This document shows positions 27,501 through 34,854 of a DNA stretch of 64,000 nucleotides, piece after piece. The position numbers were made by a program, and so were the translations under genes. Numbering within the stretch: position 1 is the stretch's first letter; each line of letters begins with the position of its first letter. The notes under the pieces are model-generated. The model made no database searches. It was not told where the DNA came from and saw only the letters and a program-made list of their open reading frames with translations. Origin of the DNA: Lentzea alba (GTDB lineage Bacteria; Actinomycetota; Actinomycetes; Mycobacteriales; Pseudonocardiaceae); NCBI RefSeq assembly GCF_011067745.1, contig NZ_JAAMPJ010000015.1, positions 92,281-156,280 on the forward strand. Reading direction: 5' to 3'.

Positions 27501-29008
27501 CGGCGGGAATCACGGTCCGCGTGTCCAACCCGAACCCCTCCGCGACGAAGGTTGCGGTGTGGAGCGGCGGGCCGAGCGCGGAGCAGGACGGAACGCAGAT
27601 CGGGACGATCACCGTCGAGCCCACGGGAAGTGCCCAGACGTTCGTCAACGCCGGTGCCGACCTGGCCCGGCCCGGCGGTCGCACCGCCGACCTGTACCTC
27701 GCCTTCCCCGACTCCGGGATGATCGTCAAGTGGCTTCGCCTGGGAGCGGTGACACCGGCGACGAGTGCGGAGGTCTCGATCACCTCGAACCTCTTCAGCT
27801 CGAGTGCGCAGACGTCTCTGGGCCGCGCCCGCGTCCGGATTCCCGCCACGATCGAACAGCAGTCCGCGAGCCTGCTCCTGGAAGCACCGCTGCGCGGCAC
27901 CGGAGTCGTCACCGGTCCGCCGACCTGGGCGGTGACCGCTCCCGGCGGCGGCCCGACAACGCTCGCGACGATCAACAGTTCCGGCCGGCTGACCGCCACC
28001 GGCACGGGCGACGGGACCGTACGCGCCACCGCCACCTACGCCACCCCGCACGGAACGATCGCCGCAGAGCTCACGGTCACCCTCAAGAATCAGACCGTAC
28101 CTGCGGGCACCGAAGCCGAGGCGATCATCATTCGGAGTGGACACGACTCGCGCCCGCGTGACATCTCCTGGGGGCCCAACCAGTTCTCCCGGTTCGGTGC
28201 GATCGACCAGCATCGCGGCTCGCTGATGCTGTCGGCGGTCACCTACCCGTTCCCGTCGGCGGCTCGCCCCGTCACCTTCGAACTGACCGACGTACAGGGC
28301 CGCCCCACTGCTCTCGCGGAGATCACCGCATCGGCAGCCGGCTTCATCGAGGGGCAGACCTCCGGCAACAACAACCGGTCGTGGAACTGCACGATCCGCG
28401 CGACGGGTGTTGGCAACGGCGACGTCCACCTCAAGGCGACCACGGGCAACGGCTTGTCCTGCACGACCCGGATCGTGATCCAGGGGCAGACCGACAAGAA
28501 CGCGTTCACCGCCCGGCACGAGGCGGAACTGTTCGATGCCTCCGGAAACGTCACCGGTGCCCCGTCGAACCTACGCGCGGACAACGTCCACGGTGATGAT
28601 GCCGGCCTGCAGCTGAACCGGATCCGCAACGGCGACTGGGCGGTCTATCGCAAGATCGACTTCCGTGGCGTCACGAGAGCCGACCTGACTCTCCGCTATG
28701 TCAAGGTGTCGACCGAGCCGGCCACGATCACCGTCAAGGCCGACGACCCGGTCAACGGGACCGTGCTCGGCAGCGTGACGGTCACCGGCGACCACGACCT
28801 GAACTCGGTGGCCGACTACCGCAACCCGCTCTACCGCTGGCGGCGGACCACCGTGCCGATCACCGCACTGCCCGGAGTGCACGACCTGTACTTCGTCTTC
28901 GAGATCTCGCCCGCCATCCCCGACACCGACATCTCGAACGCCTACGGCGCGGTGGCCGGCTGGCTCGACCTCGGTATCAACTGGTTCAGGTTCGGCCACC
29001 GGCGGTGA
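24569..29008 (+). CDS. Very large secreted GH3 glycosidase with tandem carbohydrate-binding modules
   Basis: The 1479-residue product carries a twin-arginine signal (LNRRQFLGGVVLGAGAVVAA). The GH3 N-domain follows (GTEGLHGLSWLG, GIDIWGPVVDLARDPRSGRA) with the putative nucleophile Asp at about 292 (in YFNVTDAGSPG), then the GH3 C-domain interrupted by a roughly 140-residue lectin-like insert (QPNQQF-type, around 500-640). Then come GQELGSAVADVLFGDYAPAG, the fibronectin-III domain from VSVGLTVTNTGAV, a CBM6-like module (about 930-1060), a Big-type domain and a C-terminal CBM6-like module (HEAELFDASGNVTGAPSNLR to the end). Most GH3 enzymes have 600-900 residues. GGAGG precedes the ATG at 24569. 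Substrate could be beta-xylosides or beta-glucosides. It probably feeds the adjacent sugar importer. Confidence 0.87.
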   Translation: MAAHDAASGEGSVWSAELNRRQFLGGVVLGAGAVVAAQLPLTRVAAAEVPVVLNPAALRPDVRIRELIAALTLDEKVGLLHQFSVAIIRLGIPQFRAGTEGLHGLSWLGYATVFPQNTGLAMTWNPALMQKVGDVIGREARAYNSVDARFNGIDIWGPVVDLARDPRSGRASESMGESVTLAATLSTAMARGMKGNDPFYYQSIPTLKHIAAYGQEASRTSYSANATPRNLHEYYLRVFRMGIESGAANGMMTSYNLVNGKPTMVFPEMMSTVYEDWVPGGYGNCAYFNVTDAGSPGNLTFSNGYYPNSEVGQAAAMADSIKNGVAVMTPSDTDTPSTRRPIYEALARGMLTGADIDRAVFGVLMVRLHAGDLDAEPANPFKRLNKRNALTTPAHSAVAAQAAREQVVLLKNTGHILPLDKSLSRLALVGPLADENSTDFYAGSYPYTTFIKDEVAAKLKGGVNALAFTRGLNVVGLQVVNGTGTPDGKFLTTGDTPNASLTGSATSSDDPLAQFYDYDYGYNNHLLRSVAHDRYLAARGAGNTVVADAGPPGYESPDRSSQQWTTDQNLGIVGQSGNTVSLRFAKSSGIVSPTANPNVFVNASAPYMVRHDGSASSPNQQFQLVTVKDGIADAVARASSAPVAVVAVGDQPHLTSRETQDRLTSPPDIKLPPHQQQLVDAVAAANANTVVVVVGSYPFDLRTIAANPNVKGIVYTSHAGQELGSAVADVLFGDYAPAGRLNQTWYPGLDALPTISDYDIIKGRRTYEYYDGDVLYPFGYGLTYTSFRYRNLTVSPASSRNTRDPDVSVGLTVTNTGAVASDDVVQVYARYRPSAESRVEHPKKQLIGFQRIHLAPGRSQRVTIVAKLSCLAIRDVSRSRFFVEPGSYTISAGRSSADADQLVSRTLTVTGDPIPARDLSRATPAGDFDDYSFTSRTPTGLQADVVPTSVSEDDTYGILVRTAGAWVKYADVSVGRRSAGITVRVSNPNPSATKVAVWSGGPSAEQDGTQIGTITVEPTGSAQTFVNAGADLARPGGRTADLYLAFPDSGMIVKWLRLGAVTPATSAEVSITSNLFSSSAQTSLGRARVRIPATIEQQSASLLLEAPLRGTGVVTGPPTWAVTAPGGGPTTLATINSSGRLTATGTGDGTVRATATYATPHGTIAAELTVTLKNQTVPAGTEAEAIIIRSGHDSRPRDISWGPNQFSRFGAIDQHRGSLMLSAVTYPFPSAARPVTFELTDVQGRPTALAEITASAAGFIEGQTSGNNNRSWNCTIRATGVGNGDVHLKATTGNGLSCTTRIVIQGQTDKNAFTARHEAELFDASGNVTGAPSNLRADNVHGDDAGLQLNRIRNGDWAVYRKIDFRGVTRADLTLRYVKVSTEPATITVKADDPVNGTVLGSVTVTGDHDLNSVADYRNPLYRWRRTTVPITALPGVHDLYFVFEISPAIPDTDISNAYGAVAGWLDLGINWFRFGHRR

Positions 29009-29148
29009 ACAGGGTGAAGGTGGGCAGCGTCGTGCCGATCAGGTTCGGGCTCGCCGGCGGAAGCACTCACACGGCGCGATTTCTGTTCAGCTGATCGGAG
29101 ATGGCATTCCGTTGGGGCGGTTTTATCGCTACCGTCCGAGGCGGTGTA

Positions 29149-29166
29149 AATCGAAGCGTTTCGATT
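29149..29166. promoter_or_regulatory. 18-bp palindromic operator of the sugar ABC operon
   Basis: AATCGAAGCGTTTCGATT is symmetric except at one pair and has the central CG typical of LacI/CcpA-class operators. It lies 42 bases upstream of the binding-protein start, where it could block transcription. The site differs from the GGAATACG pair, so another repressor may act here. Confidence 0.6.
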
Positions 29167-29207
29167 CGAATTCGACAATTTTTGTTCGTAGTGCCGAGGA
29201 GGGGTCG

Positions 29208-30503
29208 ATGACAGGGGTGTGGGGGCGGTCCAGGCGGGCGCTGGCGATCACGCTGGCTGCCGCGCTGGCGATCACGGGGTGCGGGTCGGGGTCGGGTGAC
29301 GACGGGCCGAGGACGCTGAAACTCTGGCACTACGAAGGCCCGGACAGCGCGATGGGCGTGGCGTGGGCCGAGGCGATCAAGCAGTTCGAGTCGACCCACC
29401 CCGGTGTGAAGGTGGAATTCGAGGAGAAGGGCTTCGAGCAGATCCAGAAGACGGCACCGATGGTGCTCAACTCCAAGGACGCGCCGGACGTCCTGGAGTA
29501 CAACAAGGGCAACGCCACCGCCGGCCTGCTGTCGAGGCAGGGACTGCTGACCGACATCTCCGAGGAGGTGGCGAAGCGCGGCTGGGACAAGCAGCTGAGC
29601 CAGAACATCCAGACCACGGCCCGCTACGACGAGCGGGGCGTGATGGGGTCGGGCAAGTGGTTCGGTGTGCCGAACTACGCCGAGTACGTGATGGCCTTCT
29701 ACAACAAGGACATGTTCGCGAAGCAGGGCCTCGCCGTGCCTACCACGATCGAGGAGCTGACTGCGGCGATGGACAAGTTCGTCGCGGCCGGCATCACGCC
29801 GCTCGCGGTCGGTGGCGCCGAGTACCCGGCGCACCAAATCATGTACCAGCTCGCGCTGTCCAAGGCGGACAAGGGCTGGGTGGACCGGTTCCAGCGGTAC
29901 ACCGGCACGGTGGACTTCCACGATCCGGCGTGGACGTACGGCGCGGAGACGTTCGCCGACTGGGTGAAGAAGGGCTACGTCAGCAAGGACTCGGCCGGGG
30001 TGAAGGCCGAGGACATGGGTGTGTCGTTCATGCAGGGCAAGCACCCGATCATGATCACGGGCTCGTGGTGGTACGGCCGGCTGGCCGCCGGGATCAAGGA
30101 CTTCCAGTGGGGGTCGTTCCTGTGGCCGGGGCTGACCGCCGGGTCCGCGGGCAACATGTGGGTGGTGCCGCAGGGCTCGAAGAACAAGGACCTGGCCTAC
30201 GACTTCATCGCGATCACGATGTCGCCGCAGATCCAGGACAAGCTCAGGGACGCGGGCGGTGTCCCCGTCGCGGACAGCGGTTCGCCCGCCGCGTCGCCGC
30301 AGATCAAGGAGCTCACCGAGAACTTCAAGACCCTCAGTGCGGGGGACCGCCTGGCCTTCTACCCGGACTGGCCCGCACCGGGCTACTACGACGTGCAGGT
30401 CTCCGCGGTGCAGAAGCTGATCACCGGCACGGCCACGCCGCGGCAGGCGCTGGACGAGCTGGCCAAGCCGTACCAGGAGAACCTGGCGAACGTCGGCAAA
30501 TGA
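29208..30503 (+). CDS. Sugar ABC transporter substrate-binding lipoprotein
   Basis: The 431-residue protein is an extracellular type-1 carbohydrate-binding protein. It has a lipoprotein signal with lipobox AITGC (Cys about 25), then LKLWHYEGPDSAMGVAWAEA, HPGVKVEFEEKGFEQIQKTA, DAPDVLEYNKGNATAGLLSR, GVPNYAEYVMAFYNKDMFAK and MITGSWWYG, all typical of the MalE/UgpB class. GAGGAGGGG lies ahead of the ATG at 29208. Its stop overlaps the first permease start (ATGA). Ligand is unknown. Oligosaccharides released by the upstream GH3 and beta-helix enzymes are likely. Confidence 0.92.
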   Translation: MTGVWGRSRRALAITLAAALAITGCGSGSGDDGPRTLKLWHYEGPDSAMGVAWAEAIKQFESTHPGVKVEFEEKGFEQIQKTAPMVLNSKDAPDVLEYNKGNATAGLLSRQGLLTDISEEVAKRGWDKQLSQNIQTTARYDERGVMGSGKWFGVPNYAEYVMAFYNKDMFAKQGLAVPTTIEELTAAMDKFVAAGITPLAVGGAEYPAHQIMYQLALSKADKGWVDRFQRYTGTVDFHDPAWTYGAETFADWVKKGYVSKDSAGVKAEDMGVSFMQGKHPIMITGSWWYGRLAAGIKDFQWGSFLWPGLTAGSAGNMWVVPQGSKNKDLAYDFIAITMSPQIQDKLRDAGGVPVADSGSPAASPQIKELTENFKTLSAGDRLAFYPDWPAPGYYDVQVSAVQKLITGTATPRQALDELAKPYQENLANVGK

Positions 30504-31396
30504 TCGCGAAGACGGTGCGGGAGCGCGGCTCGTATCTGCTGTTCCTGATCCCCGGCGCGTTGTTGCTGGTCACGGTGATCCTGGTGCCGTTCGCGATGAA
30601 CATCGGCATCAGCTTCACCCGCTGGCAGGGCGTCGGCGATCCACAGTGGACCGGGCTGGACAACTACACGCGGCTGCTCGGCGACAGCACGTTCTGGTCG
30701 TCGTTCCAGCACAACCTGGCGCTCGTCGTGGCGATGGCGATCCTGCCGACGGCCATCGGGCTGGTGATCGCGGCGGCGTTGTTCGACGTGATCGGCAAGA
30801 GGTTCGGGCAGCGGGCGGCGAGCGTGCTGCGGGCGTGCGTCTACCTGCCGCAGGTGCTGCCGATCGCGGTGGCGGGCATCGTGTGGAGCTGGATCCTGGC
30901 TCCACAGGGCGCGCTCAACGAGTTCCTCGACGCCGTCGGCCTGGGCTCGCTGGGGCAGAACTGGCTGGGCGACCCGGATGTCGCGCTGTGGAGCGTGATG
31001 GGTGTGCTGCTGTGGATCCAGCTCGGCTATCCGGTGGTGATCTTCATGGCGGGCCTGCAGCGGGCGGACCCGTCGCTGTACGAGGCCGCCGAGCTGGACG
31101 GCGCGTCGTGGTGGGGCCGGTTCTGGCACGTGACCGTGCCGCAGATCCGGCCCGAGGTCTTCGTGGTGCTGCTGACATGCACGATCGCCGCGCTGAAGGT
31201 GTTCGGGCCGATCTACGTGCTGACCAGGGGAGGCCCTGGCGGGGCGACGAACGTCCCGTCCTACTTCTCGTTCCAGAACTTCTTCGAGAAGACCCAGGTC
31301 GGCTACGGCGCGGCGATCGCGACCGTCCTCACCGTGCTGATCCTCATCCTCACCACGGTGTTCCTGAAAGTGCAGAACCGGGGTGAGCGCGCGTGA
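30500..31396 (+). CDS. Sugar ABC transporter permease (MalF/UgpA-like)
   Basis: The 298-residue membrane protein has six predicted helices (the first is YLLFLIPGALLLVTVILVPF). The EAA loop that contacts the ATPase is EAAELDGASWWGRFWHVTVP. The ATG overlaps the binding-protein stop, and its own stop overlaps the next permease (GTGA). There is no ATPase gene in the operon. As in many actinomycete CUT1 importers, a shared MsiK-type ATPase encoded elsewhere is probably used. Confidence 0.92.
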   Translation: MIAKTVRERGSYLLFLIPGALLLVTVILVPFAMNIGISFTRWQGVGDPQWTGLDNYTRLLGDSTFWSSFQHNLALVVAMAILPTAIGLVIAAALFDVIGKRFGQRAASVLRACVYLPQVLPIAVAGIVWSWILAPQGALNEFLDAVGLGSLGQNWLGDPDVALWSVMGVLLWIQLGYPVVIFMAGLQRADPSLYEAAELDGASWWGRFWHVTVPQIRPEVFVVLLTCTIAALKVFGPIYVLTRGGPGGATNVPSYFSFQNFFEKTQVGYGAAIATVLTVLILILTTVFLKVQNRGERA

Positions 31397-32205
31397 AACG
31401 GCATGCCGTGCTCTGGTCGCTGATCGTGCTCGCGGTGGTGATGCTGGCACCGTTCGCGATCGTGGCCCTGAACGCGCTCAAGACTCCGGCGCAGTACGCG
31501 TCCGACGGGCCGCTGGCGTTGCCCAGCGACATCACCTTCCAGGGCGTCATCGACTTCTGGGACCGGGTCGGGTTCGGTCAGAAACTGTTGAACAGCTTCA
31601 TCATCAGCGGTTCGGTCGCGGTGCTGGCGGTCGTCGTGTCCGTGCTCAACGCCTACGCGCTGGGCATCGGCCGGATCCGCGGCAGATCGTGGATCCTGAT
31701 CGCCTTCCTGGTGGCGAACACGCTGCCGCAGGAAGCGATGGTGTACCCGTTGTACTTCCTGGCCAAGGAAACCGGGCTGTACGACACGCAGCTCAGTGTG
31801 ATCATCATCTTCACGATCATCCAGGCCGCGTTCGGCACCTACCTGTTGTCCTCGACGTATGCCGGGTTTCCACACGAGCTGCTCGAGGCGGCCAGGATCG
31901 ACGGCGCGAACAAGTGGCAGACCCTGGTCCGGATCGTGGTGCCGATCAGCAGGCCCACCCTCGGCGTGCTGTTCGTCTTCTCGTTCATCTGGACGTGGAA
32001 CGAGTTCTTCCTGCCGCTGGTCCTGCTCATCTCCAACGACACCCAGACCGTGCCGGTCGCATTGGGTGTGCTGCAGGGTCAGCGGCTGATGGACGCGACG
32101 ATGACCAGCGCCTCGGCGTTGCTCGGGGTGATTCCGGCCATCGCGTTCTTCCTGATCTTCCAGCGCACTCTCACGCGGGGCATCACCGCGGGAGCGGTCA
32201 AATGA
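31393..32205 (+). CDS. Sugar ABC transporter permease (MalG/UgpE-like)
   Basis: The 270-residue membrane protein starts at GTG, overlapping the previous stop. Its N-terminal helix is VLWSLIVLAVVMLAPFAIVA, the EAA motif is EAARIDGANKWQTLVRIVVP and the C-terminus FQRTLTRGITAGAVK is characteristic of the MalG class. With the preceding permease it forms the heterodimeric channel. The gene that followed in the operon is broken, so only transport functions survive here. Confidence 0.92.
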   Translation: MKRHAVLWSLIVLAVVMLAPFAIVALNALKTPAQYASDGPLALPSDITFQGVIDFWDRVGFGQKLLNSFIISGSVAVLAVVVSVLNAYALGIGRIRGRSWILIAFLVANTLPQEAMVYPLYFLAKETGLYDTQLSVIIIFTIIQAAFGTYLLSSTYAGFPHELLEAARIDGANKWQTLVRIVVPISRPTLGVLFVFSFIWTWNEFFLPLVLLISNDTQTVPVALGVLQGQRLMDATMTSASALLGVIPAIAFFLIFQRTLTRGITAGAVK

Positions 32206-32211
32206 AGTTCG

Positions 32212-32526
32212 GCTCGGTGAGTTCCGCGAGTGGTACGAACGTGCAGCCCCGGAGTTCACGAGCGCGAGCCATTCCGGCCGCGCTGCTCGACGGTAACAGC
32301 TCGACGAGGTGGTCGACCTACTACAGCAAGGCCGCCACGGCCCTGCTGCCGGCGGTGCGTCGTGCACACGCGGCGGAGTGGGTGTCGCCGTCCGGTGTGG
32401 AGGGGCACCAATCAGCTTGGCGCAGGCCTCGCTCGTCATCGACTCGTGACACGGCCTGCCCGCGACGATCACGGTGTCCTACTGGAACGGAGCGGCGTTC
32501 GTGCCGGTCCGCAATGCGCGGATCTA
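32212..32526 (+). pseudogene. Remnant of a sugar-binding C-terminal domain from a lost glycosidase
   Basis: Frames ahead of and after small breaks read LDGNSSTRWSTYYSKAATAL, AHAAEWVSP and, after an in-frame stop, HGLPATITVSYWNGAAFVPV followed by RNARI-stop. This resembles the discoidin-like domain found at the ends of actinomycete beta-galactosidases and galactan hydrolases. The catalytic part is gone. It directly follows the importer operon and was probably its enzyme gene. Confidence 0.5.
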
Positions 32527-32609
32527 GTGGGAGACGCAGTCCTGCAGACCGACCGGGTCGCTTTCAGCCCGGTGAGCACCGGACGCATCCTTCCCGGCCC
32601 GAAAGACCT

Positions 32610-32690
32610 GTGGGGTGTCACAGCGCGGCCAAGGACGTGGAGTTGCTCGCTCTGCGGCATGAGGTCACTGTGCCGTCACGTTGAGAGGGG
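32610..32690 (+). mobile_element. N-terminal scrap of an integrase-type transposase
   Basis: The frame reads AAKDVELLALRHEVTVPSR-stop. The frameshifted transposase at 56042 has AAKDAELLVLRHENTVLRRQ near its N-terminus. Only about 20 codons remain. It marks the deletion that removed the gene after the ABC operon. Confidence 0.55.
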
Positions 32691-32703
32691 CGGGCGAGCT
32701 GCG

Positions 32704-33639
32704 CTACTCCGCGTCTTTCTGAGGGGTTTTGACGGGACCGGGGAAGAACATGTTGGTGGTGGCCTGGTATTGCGCGTAGTCAGGGCGTTTGCGAAGGCTG
32801 TAGTACTCGGCGGGACGGGCGCCGGTGTGCTTGGTCAGCGTGGCGTACAGCGTCCAGGATGCAAGGAACAGGCCCAGGGTCAGCAGCACCCACACAAGCG
32901 GTGTGGTGTCGTGGAACCGGGCCGGCAGTGACGGCAGTGCGAGCAGAACCAGGGCGTTCCACTGCATCCATTGGAAGAAGTAGTTCGGGTGCCTGCTGTA
33001 ACGCCACAGCCCTCGATCACAGGTACCCCGCTTGCCGCGGGCGGCGAACCGCTGCTTCTGGCGGTCGGCCACCGACTCCAGCACGTAGGACGCGGCCCAC
33101 AGGGTCAGAGCGGCCAAGGACCAGACAGCCGGCGGCCGCTGGTGATCGGCGGCGACGATGAACGCGGGGACGGCCAGCGCCGACGCGTTCGCCAGCCCCT
33201 GCAACCAGATCTCGTACTGGACGGACCAAGCCTCGCTGTGGAACCCCTGCCGTTCCCAGCGTCGCCGCTGATACTGGTACCGAGGTAGTTCGACCTTGGG
33301 GGAGCCGGGCGTCCACCAGCCGTGCTTGATCGTCAGCACCAGGCTCCACAGTCCCATCCGCGCGCCCATGGCGAGGTAGGCCACCGCGATCGCGACCGTT
33401 ACCACGTTGAGCTGGTCGGCCGTGAACACGGTGACCAGGCCGATGCCCACCAGACCCCACGGCCAGGCCACGTCGACGTACGACACGTGCCGGGTGAGAT
33501 ACCCCGGGATGGCCGCCGCCAGGGTGAACAACACGGCCTGCACCGCCAGGTTCGACCAGGCCGGTCCCGCGGTGCCCGGATCCAGCAGCAACGCGACTCC
33601 GACCAAGGCGAACGGCAGCATTGCCCAGAGCCGCCGCAT
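32704..33639 (-). CDS. DUF1295 / steroid 5-alpha-reductase-like membrane protein
   Basis: The 311-residue integral membrane protein has about seven hydrophobic segments. The DUF1295 core is WPWGLVGIGL, GARMGLWSLVLTIKHGWWTP and the C-terminal NADPH/SAM-binding-like GLWRYSRHPNYFFQWMQWNA with DYAQYQATTNMFFPG. Family members reduce or methylate lipophilic substrates. GAGGAGG precedes the ATG at 33639. The divergent TetR gene, with two inverted repeats in the 60-bp gap, almost certainly controls it. The pair is unconnected to the sugar genes around it. Confidence 0.85.
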   Translation of the reverse strand: MRRLWAMLPFALVGVALLLDPGTAGPAWSNLAVQAVLFTLAAAIPGYLTRHVSYVDVAWPWGLVGIGLVTVFTADQLNVVTVAIAVAYLAMGARMGLWSLVLTIKHGWWTPGSPKVELPRYQYQRRRWERQGFHSEAWSVQYEIWLQGLANASALAVPAFIVAADHQRPPAVWSLAALTLWAASYVLESVADRQKQRFAARGKRGTCDRGLWRYSRHPNYFFQWMQWNALVLLALPSLPARFHDTTPLVWVLLTLGLFLASWTLYATLTKHTGARPAEYYSLRKRPDYAQYQATTNMFFPGPVKTPQKDAE

Positions 33640-33660
33640 GCGGTCCTCCTCGCACAAGGT

Positions 33661-33711
33661 GAGACATTCCGCTTGAATGTCTCGTGAGACAATTTGTACA
33701 TGCTGTCTCAC
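33661..33711. promoter_or_regulatory. Two inverted repeats in the DUF1295/TetR divergent promoter
   Basis: GAGACATTC (33661-33669) and GAATGTCTC (33675-33683) form a perfect 9-bp inverted repeat. GTGAGACA (33684-33691) and TGTCTCAC (33704-33711) form a second perfect pair that overlaps the TetR start. All four arms share GAGACA, so these are likely TetR half-sites. Confidence 0.65.
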
Positions 33712-34275
33712 GCCGTGGCCAATGTGAACCTGGCCACCGAGCCCGAGGTGGATCCGGTGATAGCCCACGCGCTTCGGCAGTTCCTGCGCGGGAGCCGCAT
33801 CGACATGGGCGAACTCGCCACCAAGGCCGGCATCGGCCGGGCCACCCTCTATCGCCGGTACGGCGATAGAGACCGCGTCCTGGGCGAGGTGCTGTGGGTC
33901 ATCACGCAGAGGGCGTGGGCGCGCCTGTGGCAAGCCAGCCCGCAGCGGGGCATGGCAAGAGTGATCGCGGTACTGGACCAGGCGATGCGCGACACCGTCG
34001 CCTCACCGCCTCTGCGCGCCCTGCTCGAACGCGACCCCGAAACCGCGCTGCGGGTGCTGACCTCTCAGCAGGGGGTCGTGCAACATCGCCTCGTGACCGG
34101 ACTGGCCGGCCTCATCCGCGCCGAACGCGGCGACGACACATCAGAAATCCCGCTGACCAAGCTGGCCTACGCCGTGGTCCGACTCGCCGAGTCCTTCTGC
34201 TACTCCGACATCATCACCGGTGCCCCAGCGGACATCGACACCGCCACTGACATCATCCGGAAACTCCTCACCTAG
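33700..34275 (+). CDS. TetR-family transcriptional regulator
   Basis: The 191-residue repressor has an HTH in residues 20-62 (RIDMGELATKAGIGRATLYR, RYGDRDRVLGEVL) and an all-alpha ligand domain. The ATG at 33700 is used, and a TTG two codons earlier is an alternative. The start sits inside an operator-like repeat, so autorepression is expected. The target is probably the divergent DUF1295 gene. A weak GTGCCA/TGGCAC inverted repeat follows the stop (34275-34296). Confidence 0.87.
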   Translation: MLSHAVANVNLATEPEVDPVIAHALRQFLRGSRIDMGELATKAGIGRATLYRRYGDRDRVLGEVLWVITQRAWARLWQASPQRGMARVIAVLDQAMRDTVASPPLRALLERDPETALRVLTSQQGVVQHRLVTGLAGLIRAERGDDTSEIPLTKLAYAVVRLAESFCYSDIITGAPADIDTATDIIRKLLT

Positions 34276-34608
34276 TGCCACGTGCCTGCATGGCACGGCG
34301 CAGGTCGTTGTGGCTCTTCTGCTCGGCGGCTTCTACGTGCTGGCTGAAGAAGCGACCTGGTTGAGAACGCCAACGGTGTGTCCCTGCGCCGATCGCTCTC
34401 GCCACGCCTCGCGGCCTACGCGGGGCTGAGCATGGCGATCGTTCGTGTCGCTGTCGTGCTCATCCGCGTCTGCCGGACGACGTTGTGCCCTGGCCGCATG
34501 TCCCGCTCCTGGAAGACGACTTGAAAGCCTTCCTGCTCCGGCGGGGTCGGTCGCCTGGTTTCGTGCCCTGCGCGCGGGGTTGCTCGAGTGGAGCGGGCGG
34601 CTACGTCG

Positions 34609-34770
34609 TCATCGTGGGCGGTCCACAATGGTCTCGAGCCGCACGCGTTCTGCCACGCGGTCGGAACCGTTCTTGGTGGTGAACCACAGGTCGGCGAAAT
34701 CGTCACGATCCCTGAACACGTTGGCCCACCCGGCCAGCGAGGTGCCCACCCCTCTCAGAAGCCGTAGTTC
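34609..34770 (-). pseudogene. C-terminal fragment of an unidentified protein in a 580-bp gap
   Basis: Between the TetR gene and the GH5 gene (34276-34854) I find no intact gene. A leftward frame reads ELRLLRGVGTSLAGWANVFR, DRDDFADLWFTTKNGSDRVA then ERVRLETIVDRPR-stop and has convincing coding character. It has no start, overlaps the GH5 terminator, and its family is not recognised. The rest of the gap (34300-34600) shows only weak open frames. Confidence 0.35.
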
Positions 34771-34784
34771 GCGCCGGTATCGAT

Positions 34785-34820
34785 GGCGGGGGGCGAAGAC
34801 CGTCGTCCTCGCCCCCCGCC
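34785..34820 (-). terminator. 12-bp-stem terminator of the GH5 gene
   Basis: GGCGGGGGGCGA (34785-34796) and TCGCCCCCCGCC (34809-34820) pair perfectly around a 12-base loop, 35 bases past the leftward GH5 stop. Confidence 0.6.
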
Positions 34821-34854
34821 GGTTCCTGGTGTCAGCGGTCGGGCTGTTCCGCTG

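Noticed and set aside
34416-34706. Leftward 96-codon frame
   Set aside because: Composition is noise-like. The convincing coding signal on that strand is in another frame ending at 34609.
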